Assembly: GCA_020532355.1 (NCBI GenBank)
Contig: JAJBBD010000099.1
Coordinates: 1 to 34,109, forward strand
DNA: 34,109 bases
Reading direction: 5' to 3'
DNA from: Candidatus Cloacimonadota bacterium
Lineage (GTDB): Bacteria; Cloacimonadota; Cloacimonadia; Cloacimonadales; Cloacimonadaceae
Shown here: piece by piece, positions 25,135-33,890 of the stretch
Position numbering within the stretch: the stretch's first letter is position 1
How the letters are laid out: every line of letters starts with the position of its first letter
The notes under the pieces: model-generated
Databases searched by the model: none
Seen by the model: only the letters and a program-made list of their open reading frames with translations
What the model was told of the DNA's origin: nothing
Translations under genes and position numbers: made by a program

Positions 25135-27804
25135 TTACAAGCCAATATCCATTATCAAACTTAGGGTTCTTTCCGATTCTTTGTTTGTACTGTAGCGTAC
25201 GCCTACATTGGTAAAGTCCATAAAAGCTAATCCGATTTCAGCAATCAATTCTATGCCGTAAGAATACTGTTTTATGTAAGCAGCTTTGGTTTGCGGCATC
25301 GCCATATCGTAAAAGAAACCAAGATTGATATCCTCAAGATAGATTTGAGGATTCCATGTCCCCTGTCTAATCTTTAGTAAGGGCTTATACAAAGTATTCC
25401 TCAATGTAATGCCTTTATTTGCATACAACTCTTTGTCGTATCCTCTGATAGGATAAAACACTTCATCAAAATCTGCATCAGGGTCGTAAGCAATGTTTAA
25501 GGTGCTATTAAGTTCAGAGTTTAGCAAACATTTCTGACGTACTACAAGCTGTCCCTGCCATCCCAATCTATCTCGATTCGACAAGTTCAATCCGGAAGAT
25601 TCCCAATAGAGCGTATTTCGCACTCCAGCCTGTCCATACTTCCAAACAAGCTGCTGACTTATGAATGGATACGCCTTATTTCTCTCAAATCTATTCTTGG
25701 CTTGCAATCCCAATCCGGTATTTATCTCGGTGATTCCATAGTTTTGCCTACGCAGTAGACAGATTGAATTGTGCAGAGTTATGGTGAGATCTTCATCTGA
25801 GCTAATCATAAGATCCTGATTTAACGGGTTTAGTACGTGACTACTAAGCTGGAAATCTCCGATTATTTTTTGGCGGTAGGTATCGTAAACTGCCGCTATC
25901 TGCCATAGAGGAAAATCTCCAACTGCATCTGCACCTACAAGAACCGCTCCAACTGCAAGAGAATCTTGAGTACCATAAATCTGAGGGATCCTAAGCATGC
26001 GGGGATTTATCATATGAGCAATATTGGGACTGTAATCGCCATGACGGATGGGTGTACCATCCGCTAGAGCACTTTGGCCAAAGAATTTGGACTTGGGAAA
26101 CAGAATAGGCTCGCGTCTCAAATCTTGCTTTGGCACATCTTCATATACGAGTGGAGCCTTGTAGATATCCATACCTTTGGCATTAGGAGATAAATAGTAA
26201 AACTCACTAGCCCCAGAAAATACCGGATCTTTTAGATAGTCATTATGTTGTACGATTTGCCTTTGTTTGCTTTGGGTATTGTAAATAAATGCAAGCAGCT
26301 TGTCATCTTCTACAGAATTAAAGAATAATTTGCCATCATTTGCACATAATAATGTTTCTTTGTGAGGACTATCAATAACGGGAACCAAGCTTCCTTGTTG
26401 CAATCTATAAATATTGCTATTACTCCAATAAGCTTTTGCGCCTAAATATATCTCATCTTGATTCATGCATATAGCGTGAATTAGCTCTTCGCCTTCATAA
26501 ATAACTCTTTTACTGCCCGCATCAGGGTCGTACTCAAACAAAACAGAACCCCTATATAGAGGTAGATCTTCCGAAATAAGAATGCTCCCCCCTATAAGGG
26601 GCAGAAAGGCTCGCACTTGTCCTTCATAGATAATAGTATTGGCAGAGTTCTTATGCATCAGAATCTGAGTTATGGAGCCAAAGCCATCATTAGATTTGTT
26701 GGCAAATCCACGTCTATATTCCTTGCGAGAATAATACAATCTATTGCCTGCAAAATGGTAACCCGCCGGAAAGTCGCTTGCCTGATCTATAACAGTTTCA
26801 GCTTTTGCACTGGGATTGGCTAAATCCAACCGCATAATTCTAGAAGAAGAAAAGAATCTTCCGGGTCCTGTTTTATCGCTTATAAGCTGAGTGTAATACA
26901 GTGCGTTATTATGATGTTGCAGATTATCCTTATTCCATCCATCTTCAGTAATTTGTTCACGTATGATATCATTCAAATTGTTCTTTTGGGCATGCTGCCA
27001 ATCGCTCCACAAACTGCTAAGCGACATTCCATACGTATTTAAGAATGCTGGATCTAATGCTAAGGCTGGGCTTACTCCATTAGAATATGCTGTAATGCGA
27101 GATGAATTGTCCATATAAAGCATACGGAATTTATCTTCGCCATATTTTGCCGCTAGATACTTATGGAAGCTTCCTCCAAAAACATAATAATGGGCAAGCG
27201 GTGTATCTGAGGAATAGTATGAAGCCTTCGTGGGTGAGGGAAGCTTATCTTCACGGGCTAGGGCCGAGATTATCGCAGAGTAATATGCTCCATTCATTCT
27301 TCCGGTATTTGCCGAAAGCTGAGATTCTCCATATACAGTGATACCTTCTGTCATCCACATGGGTTGGTGCATTTGCACGTAAAGCAGATTCCCAAAAATC
27401 GTTCGCAGAAGTGCTGGTACTCCCGCTTCATGGCTTAATTGTAACTGATGGATGTATTCATGCGGGGCTACTGTTTGAAACCAGTCTAGACCAACTGATA
27501 ACTCATCATCTGTAGGTGGATACATGTACACTCCGATCACATTCCCCACCGGATTTGCGAAACCATTTACCAAGTTTCCCATATCTTCAAGTACAATCGC
27601 CGCCTGAGGATATGTATTGCCTGTAAGTTTTTCCAATTGAGGGCGGTAGTACTCCAAAACCTGAAGGGCATGCAAGGCCTCATCTTCCATCCCCTCGTAA
27701 TAATAAACCATGAACTTATCGGTAGACATGGTCTTGATCGCAGCCTGCGTGAAGACTGGCAACACAAGCATGATTATCAAAAAAAGCAGAGTTGTCCTGT
27801 TCAT
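25135..27804 (-). CDS. Secreted HExxH zinc metalloprotease with propeller-like middle and C-terminal barrel-like domain
   Basis: 889 residues with a signal peptide (hydrophobic 4-18, likely cleavage after TQA at 19-21). A gluzincin-type protease domain follows, with the zinc motif HEYIH (115-119) and the third ligand Glu153 in MWMTEGITVYGES, as in peptidase MA-like enzymes. About 290-600 is a run of repeated beta segments (RIMRLDLANPSAKAE, RLYYSRKEY, NSNIYRLQQGS, LFFNSVEDDKLLAF, MDIYKAPLVY) like TolB/WD40-type propellers. The last about 250 residues alternate polar and hydrophobic strands (WQIAAVYDTYRQKIIGDFQL, YGIELIAEIGLAFMDFTNVGVRY) and resemble a bacterial surface-antigen outer-membrane barrel. 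It is probably a protease tethered to the outer membrane. No substrate is evident. It is divergent from the gingipain-deiminase gene across 301 bases. Confidence 0.85.
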   Translation of the reverse strand: MNRTTLLFLIIMLVLPVFTQAAIKTMSTDKFMVYYYEGMEDEALHALQVLEYYRPQLEKLTGNTYPQAAIVLEDMGNLVNGFANPVGNVIGVYMYPPTDDELSVGLDWFQTVAPHEYIHQLQLSHEAGVPALLRTIFGNLLYVQMHQPMWMTEGITVYGESQLSANTGRMNGAYYSAIISALAREDKLPSPTKASYYSSDTPLAHYYVFGGSFHKYLAAKYGEDKFRMLYMDNSSRITAYSNGVSPALALDPAFLNTYGMSLSSLWSDWQHAQKNNLNDIIREQITEDGWNKDNLQHHNNALYYTQLISDKTGPGRFFSSSRIMRLDLANPSAKAETVIDQASDFPAGYHFAGNRLYYSRKEYRRGFANKSNDGFGSITQILMHKNSANTIIYEGQVRAFLPLIGGSILISEDLPLYRGSVLFEYDPDAGSKRVIYEGEELIHAICMNQDEIYLGAKAYWSNSNIYRLQQGSLVPVIDSPHKETLLCANDGKLFFNSVEDDKLLAFIYNTQSKQRQIVQHNDYLKDPVFSGASEFYYLSPNAKGMDIYKAPLVYEDVPKQDLRREPILFPKSKFFGQSALADGTPIRHGDYSPNIAHMINPRMLRIPQIYGTQDSLAVGAVLVGADAVGDFPLWQIAAVYDTYRQKIIGDFQLSSHVLNPLNQDLMISSDEDLTITLHNSICLLRRQNYGITEINTGLGLQAKNRFERNKAYPFISQQLVWKYGQAGVRNTLYWESSGLNLSNRDRLGWQGQLVVRQKCLLNSELNSTLNIAYDPDADFDEVFYPIRGYDKELYANKGITLRNTLYKPLLKIRQGTWNPQIYLEDINLGFFYDMAMPQTKAAYIKQYSYGIELIAEIGLAFMDFTNVGVRYSTNKESERTLSLIMDIGL

Positions 27805-28105
27805 CTCAGATATTCCTAATGTTTTTTTTGCATTGTTGCAAATCCGTGATATTGGTCAAGATATTCCTGCCCATTGCTAGTGAGATCGAAGCAAACAAAT
27901 CGTTAGGTAACATGATGCTTCACTTAGATACCGACTGCTGACAGTAGCAGACTTACTCTGAGACACCGATATCTTAATGGTAATTATTCAAATTTTGCTT
28001 GACGCCCTCAATACTCAAGAATCTTCTGACTTTTGAGATAAACTTAAAAGTTTAACGAAACAATCGCCCCGCTTTCAAGGTTGGGTGACTGTACAAGGAG
28101 CGTTT
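27805..28105. other. Divergent promoter region between two secreted-protease genes
   Basis: 301 bases serving both the metalloprotease (minus) and the gingipain-deiminase gene (plus). A TGCTTGAC element (TTGACG at 27999-28004) resembles the -35 context used at 24672, but no clear -10 follows at 16-18 bases. AAACTT-AA-AAGTTT is a small palindrome near 28043-28056. No ORF or RNA gene was seen. Confidence 0.4.
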
Positions 28106-31100
28106 ATGGAACGACGTTTATTTATCCTGATCATTCTGCTTTTGCTTTCATTGAGCCTATGGTCAGAACGTATCAACCTCAATTCAAAGGAAAATGTTTT
28201 ACAGGTTCTTCACTCTTCCCCCTCAGAAACAATTTTACAATACACAGTCAGCAAGTTCGACACCAAAGAGACAACTATCAATGGTGAGAACTGGTTTCAT
28301 ATCTCTCTGCCCGGCGAAGGCGTAACCCAAGAAAAAGGCTTGCCAGAATTGCCAGTCTTCAACCGAAGCATCATTATTGATAATAGTGCGCAGATGAAAC
28401 TGGAAATATTTGACGTGGAATACACCGATATGAGGTTTGCGATTGCCCCATCCAAAGGCGTCATCACTCGCAATATCGATCCCAAAAGCGTGCCCTATAC
28501 TTTTAGTGATTTCTATACAAAAAGTGATTTCTACCCGGCAAATATAGCCAAGCTTTCGGAACCCTATATCATGCGTGATTTTAGGGGAATAACTGTTATT
28601 ACCACTCCCTTTGCCTACAATCCTGCCACTAAAACTCTCAGAGTTTATCATTCTTACAAGATCAGAGTTTACCAGGAAGGTACTGATTCTATAAATGTTT
28701 TACAACAAACTCGCTCCATCATCTCCCGCACCTTTAGCGGGATCTATCAAAACCATTTTGTGAACTGGAATAACTACCGTTATACACCTGTGGATGATAG
28801 CTATGGGAAGCTGTTAGTGATTTGCCATTCAAACTTTTTAAGCGCAATCGAACCCTGGGTGAATTGGAAACGCCAGAAGGGTGTGGAAACCGAACTTGTG
28901 GAATGGTCTACCATTGGCAGCACAGCATCACAATTGCAAAACTACATCCAAACCCGCTACAATCAGGATAACAGCCTCACATATGTGCAAATAGTGGGCG
29001 ATGCACCTCAAATTCCCACTATATCGTACCAAGGCGGGGGTAGCGATCCTACATTCTCCTTAGTAGCAGGAAGCGATTTCTATCCTGATATCTTTATTGG
29101 AAGGTTTTCAGCTGAAAACACCAGCCAGCTCAGCATTCAACTTAATCGCTCAATCACTTATGAGCGAGATGCCGCCACTACTGATACATGGCTTACACGA
29201 GCAACGGGGATAGCCTCAGATCAAGGAGGAGGCTCACAAGGCGACAATGGTGAATCTGACATCCAGCACATGAATAATATCCGCACCAAACTTCTCAATT
29301 ATGGATACACTTCTGTTGATCAGATCTATGATCCTGGTGCCTCTGCTTCTACAGTTAGCACAAATATTAATGCAGGTCGTGGCTTTCTGAATTATGTTGG
29401 TCATGGTTCAACTACAGCATGGGGTACAACCGGCTTCAGCGTAACAAATGCCATGAACCTTAGTAATGGCAGTAAAACACCATTCATAGTTGACGTTGCC
29501 TGTATTAATGGAAACTTTGTATCCAATACTTGTTTTGCAGAGGGCTGGATGCGCAGCCCAAATGGAGGCGCAATCACTATTTACGCCAGCACAATCAACC
29601 AAAGCTGGAATTCCCCCATGCGGGCTCAAGATGAAGTAACTGATCTCTGGATTGCAGAAGCAAAAAGTACCGCCGGAGGTTACTATTATAGCGGATCTTG
29701 CAAGATGATGGATGTTTATGGCAATACAGCCAGCTCAGATGGTGTGAATATGTTCAAAACCTGGCACATCTTTGGCGATGCCTCACTAATGGTACGCAGT
29801 AAAACTCCGATCGCAATGAATCCAAGCCATCCCGATCAAATACCTATGGGCAGCGCTTCATTGAGTATTACAAACGCCGCTCCGAACGCTCTTGCTTCAC
29901 TTACCTGCAACAACCAGATCTATGCCCGCGGCTTTGCCAACAGCAGCGGCAGCATCAGTTTACCTCTTGGCGGATTACCGGCGCAAGCAATGGATTTTAC
30001 ATTAACCGTTACTGCATACAACCGCGTTACTTACGTTGGAATCGTGCAACAAACTTCCGCCAGCGGACCTTTTATGAACGTAGAGAATACGCAATATGCC
30101 GATGCCAACAACCAAATCCCAGAATATGGTGATAATGCTAATTTAAACGTGACTTTCAAAAACACTGGAACTGCTAGCGTTTCCAACCTTGTTTCTACGC
30201 TATCTGCCGAAACTCCGGGTATTATTCTCACTGATGCCAGTGAAGCTTTGGGAAACTTGGCAGCTGGTGCCACTATTTTACGCAACAACGCCTTTTCGTT
30301 CAGTATCGCAAACAACATCCCTGATGGTACTATCGCGGAGTTCAACATCATGATGCAGAGCGGAGCCAGCACCTGGAATCATCAGTTTACGCTTGAGATC
30401 AATGCTCCGGCATTAAACTTTGGTACATATTCGATCTCCGATCCCACCGGAAACAACAATGGTATGCTGGATCCTGGAGAAACGGTTAGTCTGAGCATCC
30501 CTGTTCTAAACAACGGCACTGCCGCAAGCCCTTCCGGAACAGCCTCTTTAAGTAGCAACACACCAGAAATTACGATCAACTCCGGTAATGTGAGTTTTCC
30601 CGCCATTGCCGCCGGTGGAAGCGCCCTCGCAAACTTCAGTATCACAACCGCAACATCTGTTCCTCAGGGAACCTTAGCCAATTTGAGCTTTAGCGCAAGT
30701 GCCGGAGCATACTCGGTTGCAGAGAACCTGGCTATCCAAGTAGGCACTCCCCCAGAAGTGATCATAGGCGATGGTAGCTCTTCAACCAGCACAAATAGTG
30801 CTTCCCCCATCAACATCTGGTACAAAAGCTTACATGGACAATCCGTCTATACTGCTGCCGAATTGAACACCGCCGGCATTTACGGTCCCGTGGAAATCTC
30901 GCAACTGGGCTTCAACATCACCGGCCTTCCCGCCAATGCGATGCCCAATTTCGTTGTACGCATGAAACACACATCCGCCACAAATGCTGCCAACTGGATT
31001 GATGCCTCTAACCTTGTAACCTATTACTCAAATCCCAGTTACCTGCCCACCCAGATTGGATGGAACCTGTACTCTCTTTCCACTCCTTTCATTTGGAACG

Positions 31101-33841
31101 GAACTGACAACATCCTTATTGATACTGCATTCGGCTTGTTGACAGATTACCACCAATCTGGAACCGTGGAATGTACAACCGTGACGGATGGTTACCGCTT
31201 TACCAGAAACGACTCTTATGACCAAACTAACGTTTTCAGCAACGGATCAACCTCAAACACACGCCCGAACCTGAAACTCGTTTTCTACTCAACGCAAGTA
31301 GACCAAGCCCAGATCTCAGTAAACCCTGTCTCAATCTCGGAAACCGTGATCTACGGAAACAGCGTTGCCCACAATATAACCATCAGTAACACAGGATCCG
31401 CAGATCTGATTTGGAGCATTCCCGAACGAAACGCTGCAACAAGAGCAATGACCGGATCCACTCTAAGTAGCAATGTGAGTTCATACGCTCCCGGCACTAC
31501 ATCCAGCTGGACTTTTACGGTAACAAATAACAGCCCGGATAACGAATGGGTCAGAGACATCGATATCGCCTTCCCTGCCTCTGTTACCGTAAACAGCGTG
31601 ACCAGTTTCAGCGGGGGGCAATATCCTTTGACGGCAAACCTGCAGAACGGAACCGGAGTAACGATAAACTGGCATTACTCAGACTCCAGCAATTATGGCG
31701 GAATCTACCCAGATGAGACTGCCACTGCAACTGTTAATGTCACAATCAACAGTACTACCTCCGGCGACCTGAACCTCCCCTGGATCATCAACGGAGATGA
31801 TTACGGTGATGATCCACATAGCGTATCGGGCACTTTGGTATTCGCTCAAAACGGAAATCCTCAGCCGGATGACTGGTTTAGCATAAACACTCATAGCGGC
31901 GTCATCGCTCCCGGTGAAGATACCCTAATCACCATTACCCTGAATTCTGAAGGCTTGGATGAGGGTACCTACACCAGCAGTTTCACCATCGATTCCAACG
32001 CCACAAACAACCCCACTCTGTCAGTTCCGCTCAGCCTCACTGTGGAAATCCCCGTGAACCCACTACCCGTCGTACCTCGCTTTGTAGCAGAATGGGAACC
32101 TGCTCAAGGTGCCGTGGTGCGCTATCCTTTTGGCCAGCCTTACAGCCTGCTGGCAGATCTTTCTGAAGATGCCTTACTCTACGTAATCGTTGCCAGCACC
32201 TCCCAAAGTTCTGCCAATAGTGCTCTGCAAAGTAATGGTGTAAATATGACGAATGTTCATTATATAAACGCACCCAGCGATTCCTATTGGGTGCGAGATT
32301 ATGGGCCATGGACCATCTTCGATGACGAAGGCGAAATGCACCTGGTGGATTTCAATTACAACCGTCCCCGACCCAACGATAACGCCATCCCTACAGTAAT
32401 AGCTAACTATCTTGAAACTAATCTTTACGATTTGGATATAACTCATACCGGCGGTAACATCATGACCGATGGCATGGGTAAAGCCATGAGTACAGAGCTG
32501 GTTCTTTCCGAAAACAGCAGCCTTAGCCAGAATCAGATCAATCAACGCTTCAGCGACTATCTGGGAATTTCTGAATACCAGATTTATACAGATCCTACCA
32601 GCACCTATATCGACCACATCGATTGTTGGGCAAAGCTATTGGATGTAGATAAAGTTATGATAAGACGTGTCCCTTCCGGACATACTCAGTTTACGGCGAT
32701 AGAAGCATCTGTATCGCAATGGCAGGCAAAAACCAGTTCATACGGAACCCCATATCGCATCTTCCGAGTGGACACTCCCAACGATGAACCATACACCAAT
32801 GCCTTCATCATGAATGGTAAAATCTACGTTCCCCAAATGGGCACTGCCAATGATGCTGCCGCCCTATCAGCCTATCAAAACGCCATGCCCGGCTTTGAGG
32901 TGAGCGGATATACTTATGCCAGCTATGCATCCACCGATGCTCTTCACTGCAGAGTAAATACCATCTTTGACGAACAGATGATCTCCGTGCGCCATACTCC
33001 TCCCGAAAATCTGATGGCTTATACGGATTACACTATCAGCGTAGAGATTGACCACCTTAATCCGCTGGATCCTATCGGCAGCTTTATCAAATGGAGTACC
33101 TCTCCCGAGGGTCCTTGGAACCTGAAACCTCTCATAGCAGTTGATTACAACACCTGGAGCACCCCTCTCTCTATTCCCGCCGTAGAAAACCTCTACTATT
33201 ACATCCATACTCAGGATAACAGCGGAAGAATCACCAAATTACCGCTCTGTGCGGAACTCGACCCCTTCGTGATCCCGGTTCAACAAAATCCAGCTCTGCC
33301 ATCTTGGCCTACTGTTACCTATTCCAATCCCCCTGCCACGGTTCATGCTGTGGTTAGTGTGATGGGAAATCCCGCTCAAGTTGGCGATCTTGTTGGTGCT
33401 TTCGTGGGTGAAGAGTGTCGTGGCACCGCTTTAGTGTATATGAGCCGCAATACAATGGTAAGCATTCAAATCCAACTTGCAGAATCCGGCGAATCGGTAT
33501 CCTTCAAGGTTTTCAGCCAGGCTGATGGCAAAATCTACGATAGCGATTTGCAAGTAAATCCCTCAATCGGGGAATCCTTGGGCATCGAAGCGCCACTGGA
33601 CATCATCTGCGCACTTGCCGAACCGATTGTAGCCATTACTATGCAGGAAAATCAATTCTCTCTGAGCTGGAACGAAATCCCAAACGCTGCCGCCTACCAA
33701 ATCTTGGTATCGGATAATCCCTATAGCGGGTTCAGTGTTCTGCACCAAACGGTGAACAGCCACATAAGTCTGCCAATTGACAGCGATCGAATATTCTTTA
33801 AAGTGTTAGCCCTAAAAGAAAACCCGACAAAACGTAACTAA
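28106..33841 (+). CDS. Secreted gingipain-type cysteine protease fused to a PPAD-like peptidylarginine deiminase
   Basis: 1911 residues from ATG 28106 (AAGGAG 5 bases upstream; the GTG at 28085 is ignored), with signal peptide MERRLFILIILLLLSLSLW. Regions: propeptide-like (25-225); C25 catalytic domain (about 232-560) with S1-pocket Asp385 (GESDIQH), His433 (NYVGHGS) and Cys466 (VACINGNF), plus STINQSW and TWHIFGDASL; Ig-like domain (568-650); Ig/CARDB-like repeats (650-880); beta domain (883-1060); two further beta modules (to 1315); deiminase domain (about 1316-1625) with Asp1398 (WVRDYGPW), Arg1420/Arg1422 (YNRPRP), Tyr1501, His1504, Asp1506 (YIDHIDCW), Asn1565 (YTNAF) and Cys1615 (ALHCR); Ig-like domain (1632-1725); a beta module; and a fibronectin III-like end (1842-1911). 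No PNPFN-type sorting domain. Predicted to act outside the cell: cleave after Arg, then convert C-terminal Arg to citrulline. The residue assignments rest on hand alignment to remembered RgpB and PPAD. Confidence 0.92.
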   Translation: MERRLFILIILLLLSLSLWSERINLNSKENVLQVLHSSPSETILQYTVSKFDTKETTINGENWFHISLPGEGVTQEKGLPELPVFNRSIIIDNSAQMKLEIFDVEYTDMRFAIAPSKGVITRNIDPKSVPYTFSDFYTKSDFYPANIAKLSEPYIMRDFRGITVITTPFAYNPATKTLRVYHSYKIRVYQEGTDSINVLQQTRSIISRTFSGIYQNHFVNWNNYRYTPVDDSYGKLLVICHSNFLSAIEPWVNWKRQKGVETELVEWSTIGSTASQLQNYIQTRYNQDNSLTYVQIVGDAPQIPTISYQGGGSDPTFSLVAGSDFYPDIFIGRFSAENTSQLSIQLNRSITYERDAATTDTWLTRATGIASDQGGGSQGDNGESDIQHMNNIRTKLLNYGYTSVDQIYDPGASASTVSTNINAGRGFLNYVGHGSTTAWGTTGFSVTNAMNLSNGSKTPFIVDVACINGNFVSNTCFAEGWMRSPNGGAITIYASTINQSWNSPMRAQDEVTDLWIAEAKSTAGGYYYSGSCKMMDVYGNTASSDGVNMFKTWHIFGDASLMVRSKTPIAMNPSHPDQIPMGSASLSITNAAPNALASLTCNNQIYARGFANSSGSISLPLGGLPAQAMDFTLTVTAYNRVTYVGIVQQTSASGPFMNVENTQYADANNQIPEYGDNANLNVTFKNTGTASVSNLVSTLSAETPGIILTDASEALGNLAAGATILRNNAFSFSIANNIPDGTIAEFNIMMQSGASTWNHQFTLEINAPALNFGTYSISDPTGNNNGMLDPGETVSLSIPVLNNGTAASPSGTASLSSNTPEITINSGNVSFPAIAAGGSALANFSITTATSVPQGTLANLSFSASAGAYSVAENLAIQVGTPPEVIIGDGSSSTSTNSASPINIWYKSLHGQSVYTAAELNTAGIYGPVEISQLGFNITGLPANAMPNFVVRMKHTSATNAANWIDASNLVTYYSNPSYLPTQIGWNLYSLSTPFIWNGTDNILIDTAFGLLTDYHQSGTVECTTVTDGYRFTRNDSYDQTNVFSNGSTSNTRPNLKLVFYSTQVDQAQISVNPVSISETVIYGNSVAHNITISNTGSADLIWSIPERNAATRAMTGSTLSSNVSSYAPGTTSSWTFTVTNNSPDNEWVRDIDIAFPASVTVNSVTSFSGGQYPLTANLQNGTGVTINWHYSDSSNYGGIYPDETATATVNVTINSTTSGDLNLPWIINGDDYGDDPHSVSGTLVFAQNGNPQPDDWFSINTHSGVIAPGEDTLITITLNSEGLDEGTYTSSFTIDSNATNNPTLSVPLSLTVEIPVNPLPVVPRFVAEWEPAQGAVVRYPFGQPYSLLADLSEDALLYVIVASTSQSSANSALQSNGVNMTNVHYINAPSDSYWVRDYGPWTIFDDEGEMHLVDFNYNRPRPNDNAIPTVIANYLETNLYDLDITHTGGNIMTDGMGKAMSTELVLSENSSLSQNQINQRFSDYLGISEYQIYTDPTSTYIDHIDCWAKLLDVDKVMIRRVPSGHTQFTAIEASVSQWQAKTSSYGTPYRIFRVDTPNDEPYTNAFIMNGKIYVPQMGTANDAAALSAYQNAMPGFEVSGYTYASYASTDALHCRVNTIFDEQMISVRHTPPENLMAYTDYTISVEIDHLNPLDPIGSFIKWSTSPEGPWNLKPLIAVDYNTWSTPLSIPAVENLYYYIHTQDNSGRITKLPLCAELDPFVIPVQQNPALPSWPTVTYSNPPATVHAVVSVMGNPAQVGDLVGAFVGEECRGTALVYMSRNTMVSIQIQLAESGESVSFKVFSQADGKIYDSDLQVNPSIGESLGIEAPLDIICALAEPIVAITMQENQFSLSWNEIPNAAAYQILVSDNPYSGFSVLHQTVNSHISLPIDSDRIFFKVLALKENPTKRN

Positions 33842-33858
33842 TCCTCAATATAGCATAG

Positions 33859-33887
33859 AAGGGCGGATTGATCTCCGCCCTTTTTTT
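33859..33887 (+). terminator. Intrinsic terminator after the gingipain-deiminase gene
   Basis: AAGGGCGGA (33859-33867) pairs perfectly with TCCGCCCTT (33874-33882) around a 6-base loop, followed by an unbroken T run. It begins 17 bases after the stop codon, which supports the annotated C-terminus being genuine. Confidence 0.9.
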
Positions 33888-33890
33888 CCC

